Part shown: piece by piece, positions 63,949 to 64,000 of the stretch
How positions within the stretch are numbered: position 1 is the stretch's first letter
Layout: the number at the start of each line of letters is the position of its first letter
From: Alcanivorax sp. S6407
Lineage (GTDB): Bacteria; Pseudomonadota; Gammaproteobacteria; Pseudomonadales; Alcanivoracaceae
Length of the DNA: 64,000 bases
Reading direction: 5' to 3'
Assembly (NCBI RefSeq): GCF_023016115.1
Contig: NZ_JALKBH010000002.1
Coordinates: 310,001 to 374,000, forward strand
The notes under the pieces: model-generated
Database searches by the model: none
What the model saw: only the letters and a program-made list of their open reading frames with translations
What the model was told of the DNA's origin: nothing
Translations under genes and position numbers: made by a program

Positions 63949-64000
63949 CCGCCCCCGCCGACTGGCAAAGAAGCCTTTCAGCATTGCCGCACTTTCCTCC
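63946..64000 (-). CDS. tadA: Probable tRNA-adenosine deaminase, C-terminal fragment
   Basis: Only the last 17 residues are visible (EESAAMLKGFFASRRGR). The (E/C)-x-A-x-L-x-x-FFxxRR ending is typical of TadA, which edits the wobble A of tRNA-Arg(ACG). The 5' part is outside the window, so the call rests on the C-terminal pattern alone. Confidence 0.55.
   Translation of the reverse strand, partial: EESAAMLKGFFASRRGR

Overview
The window looks like chromosomal DNA of an aerobic, probably marine gammaproteobacterium. Pseudomonas-type gene orders (rnd-ycgL-ycgN, dnaX-ybaB-recR), the fabA-fabB pair, a sodium-pumping oxaloacetate decarboxylase (oadGAB), several acyl-CoA and lipid enzymes and an OmpA/porin envelope fit Alcanivorax or a relative. 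That placement is inference from gene content, not from a marker gene. Nearly all sequence is protein-coding. I see no prophage, transposase, CRISPR array or rRNA operon.

Layout. 1-3458: HIT protein (cut by the window edge), a membrane protein, ycgN, ycgL, rnd, then gpmA on the other strand. 3819-12734: a six-gene, mostly translationally coupled minus-strand operon of a GNAT-like protein, a GH3-type adenylating enzyme, a second GNAT protein, a condensation-domain-like protein, and an RND exporter with its membrane fusion protein. A divergent AraC regulator (12935) and a secreted binding-type protein (14127) flank it. This is the best candidate for an undescribed system: a small acyl-conjugate pathway with its own exporter. 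15539-20382: acyl-CoA dehydrogenase, recR, ybaB, dnaX (with an intact programmed frameshift signal) and the 4.5S SRP RNA. 20546-30139: gap, a small heat-shock protein, a glycine-rich secreted protein coupled to a prolyl-hydroxylase-like enzyme, and a padR-DUF1853-DUF2804-DUF4282 operon. 30680-38781: acyl-CoA hydrolase/transferase, SMR pump, CobW GTPase, pyrC, oadGAB. 39166-43561: tRNA-Arg, bfr/bfd with Fur-like sites, a histone-H1-like protein, a 1.3-kb gene-free stretch, adk. 43832-50011: ccmFGHI and fabAB. 50105-57605: porin, acyl-CoA dehydrogenase, GlxA-type regulator, and a response regulator, GAF protein and histidine kinase. 57651-61179: a divergent lipid-modification cluster (CFA-synthase-like, DUF1295, DUF2878; SnoaL-like, chalcone-isomerase-like). 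The window ends with a GGDEF-like protein, an OmpA-family protein and the 3' end of probable tadA.

Intergenic DNA is unusually structured. At least a dozen gene ends carry tandem repeats whose units differ in sequence (TAGCTTG, TTACGAG, CGCCTGA, TTAATAG, AGTTGAA, TCGAAAC) but always have a 7-bp period, often as inverted pairs. A 40-45 bp element follows four terminators in the same orientation each time. A 176-178 bp composite element ending in six TAGCTTG units plus one variant sits at the 3' ends of recR and the acyl-CoA hydrolase gene, and its distal part recurs at tadA. These repeats are the second main discovery of the window.
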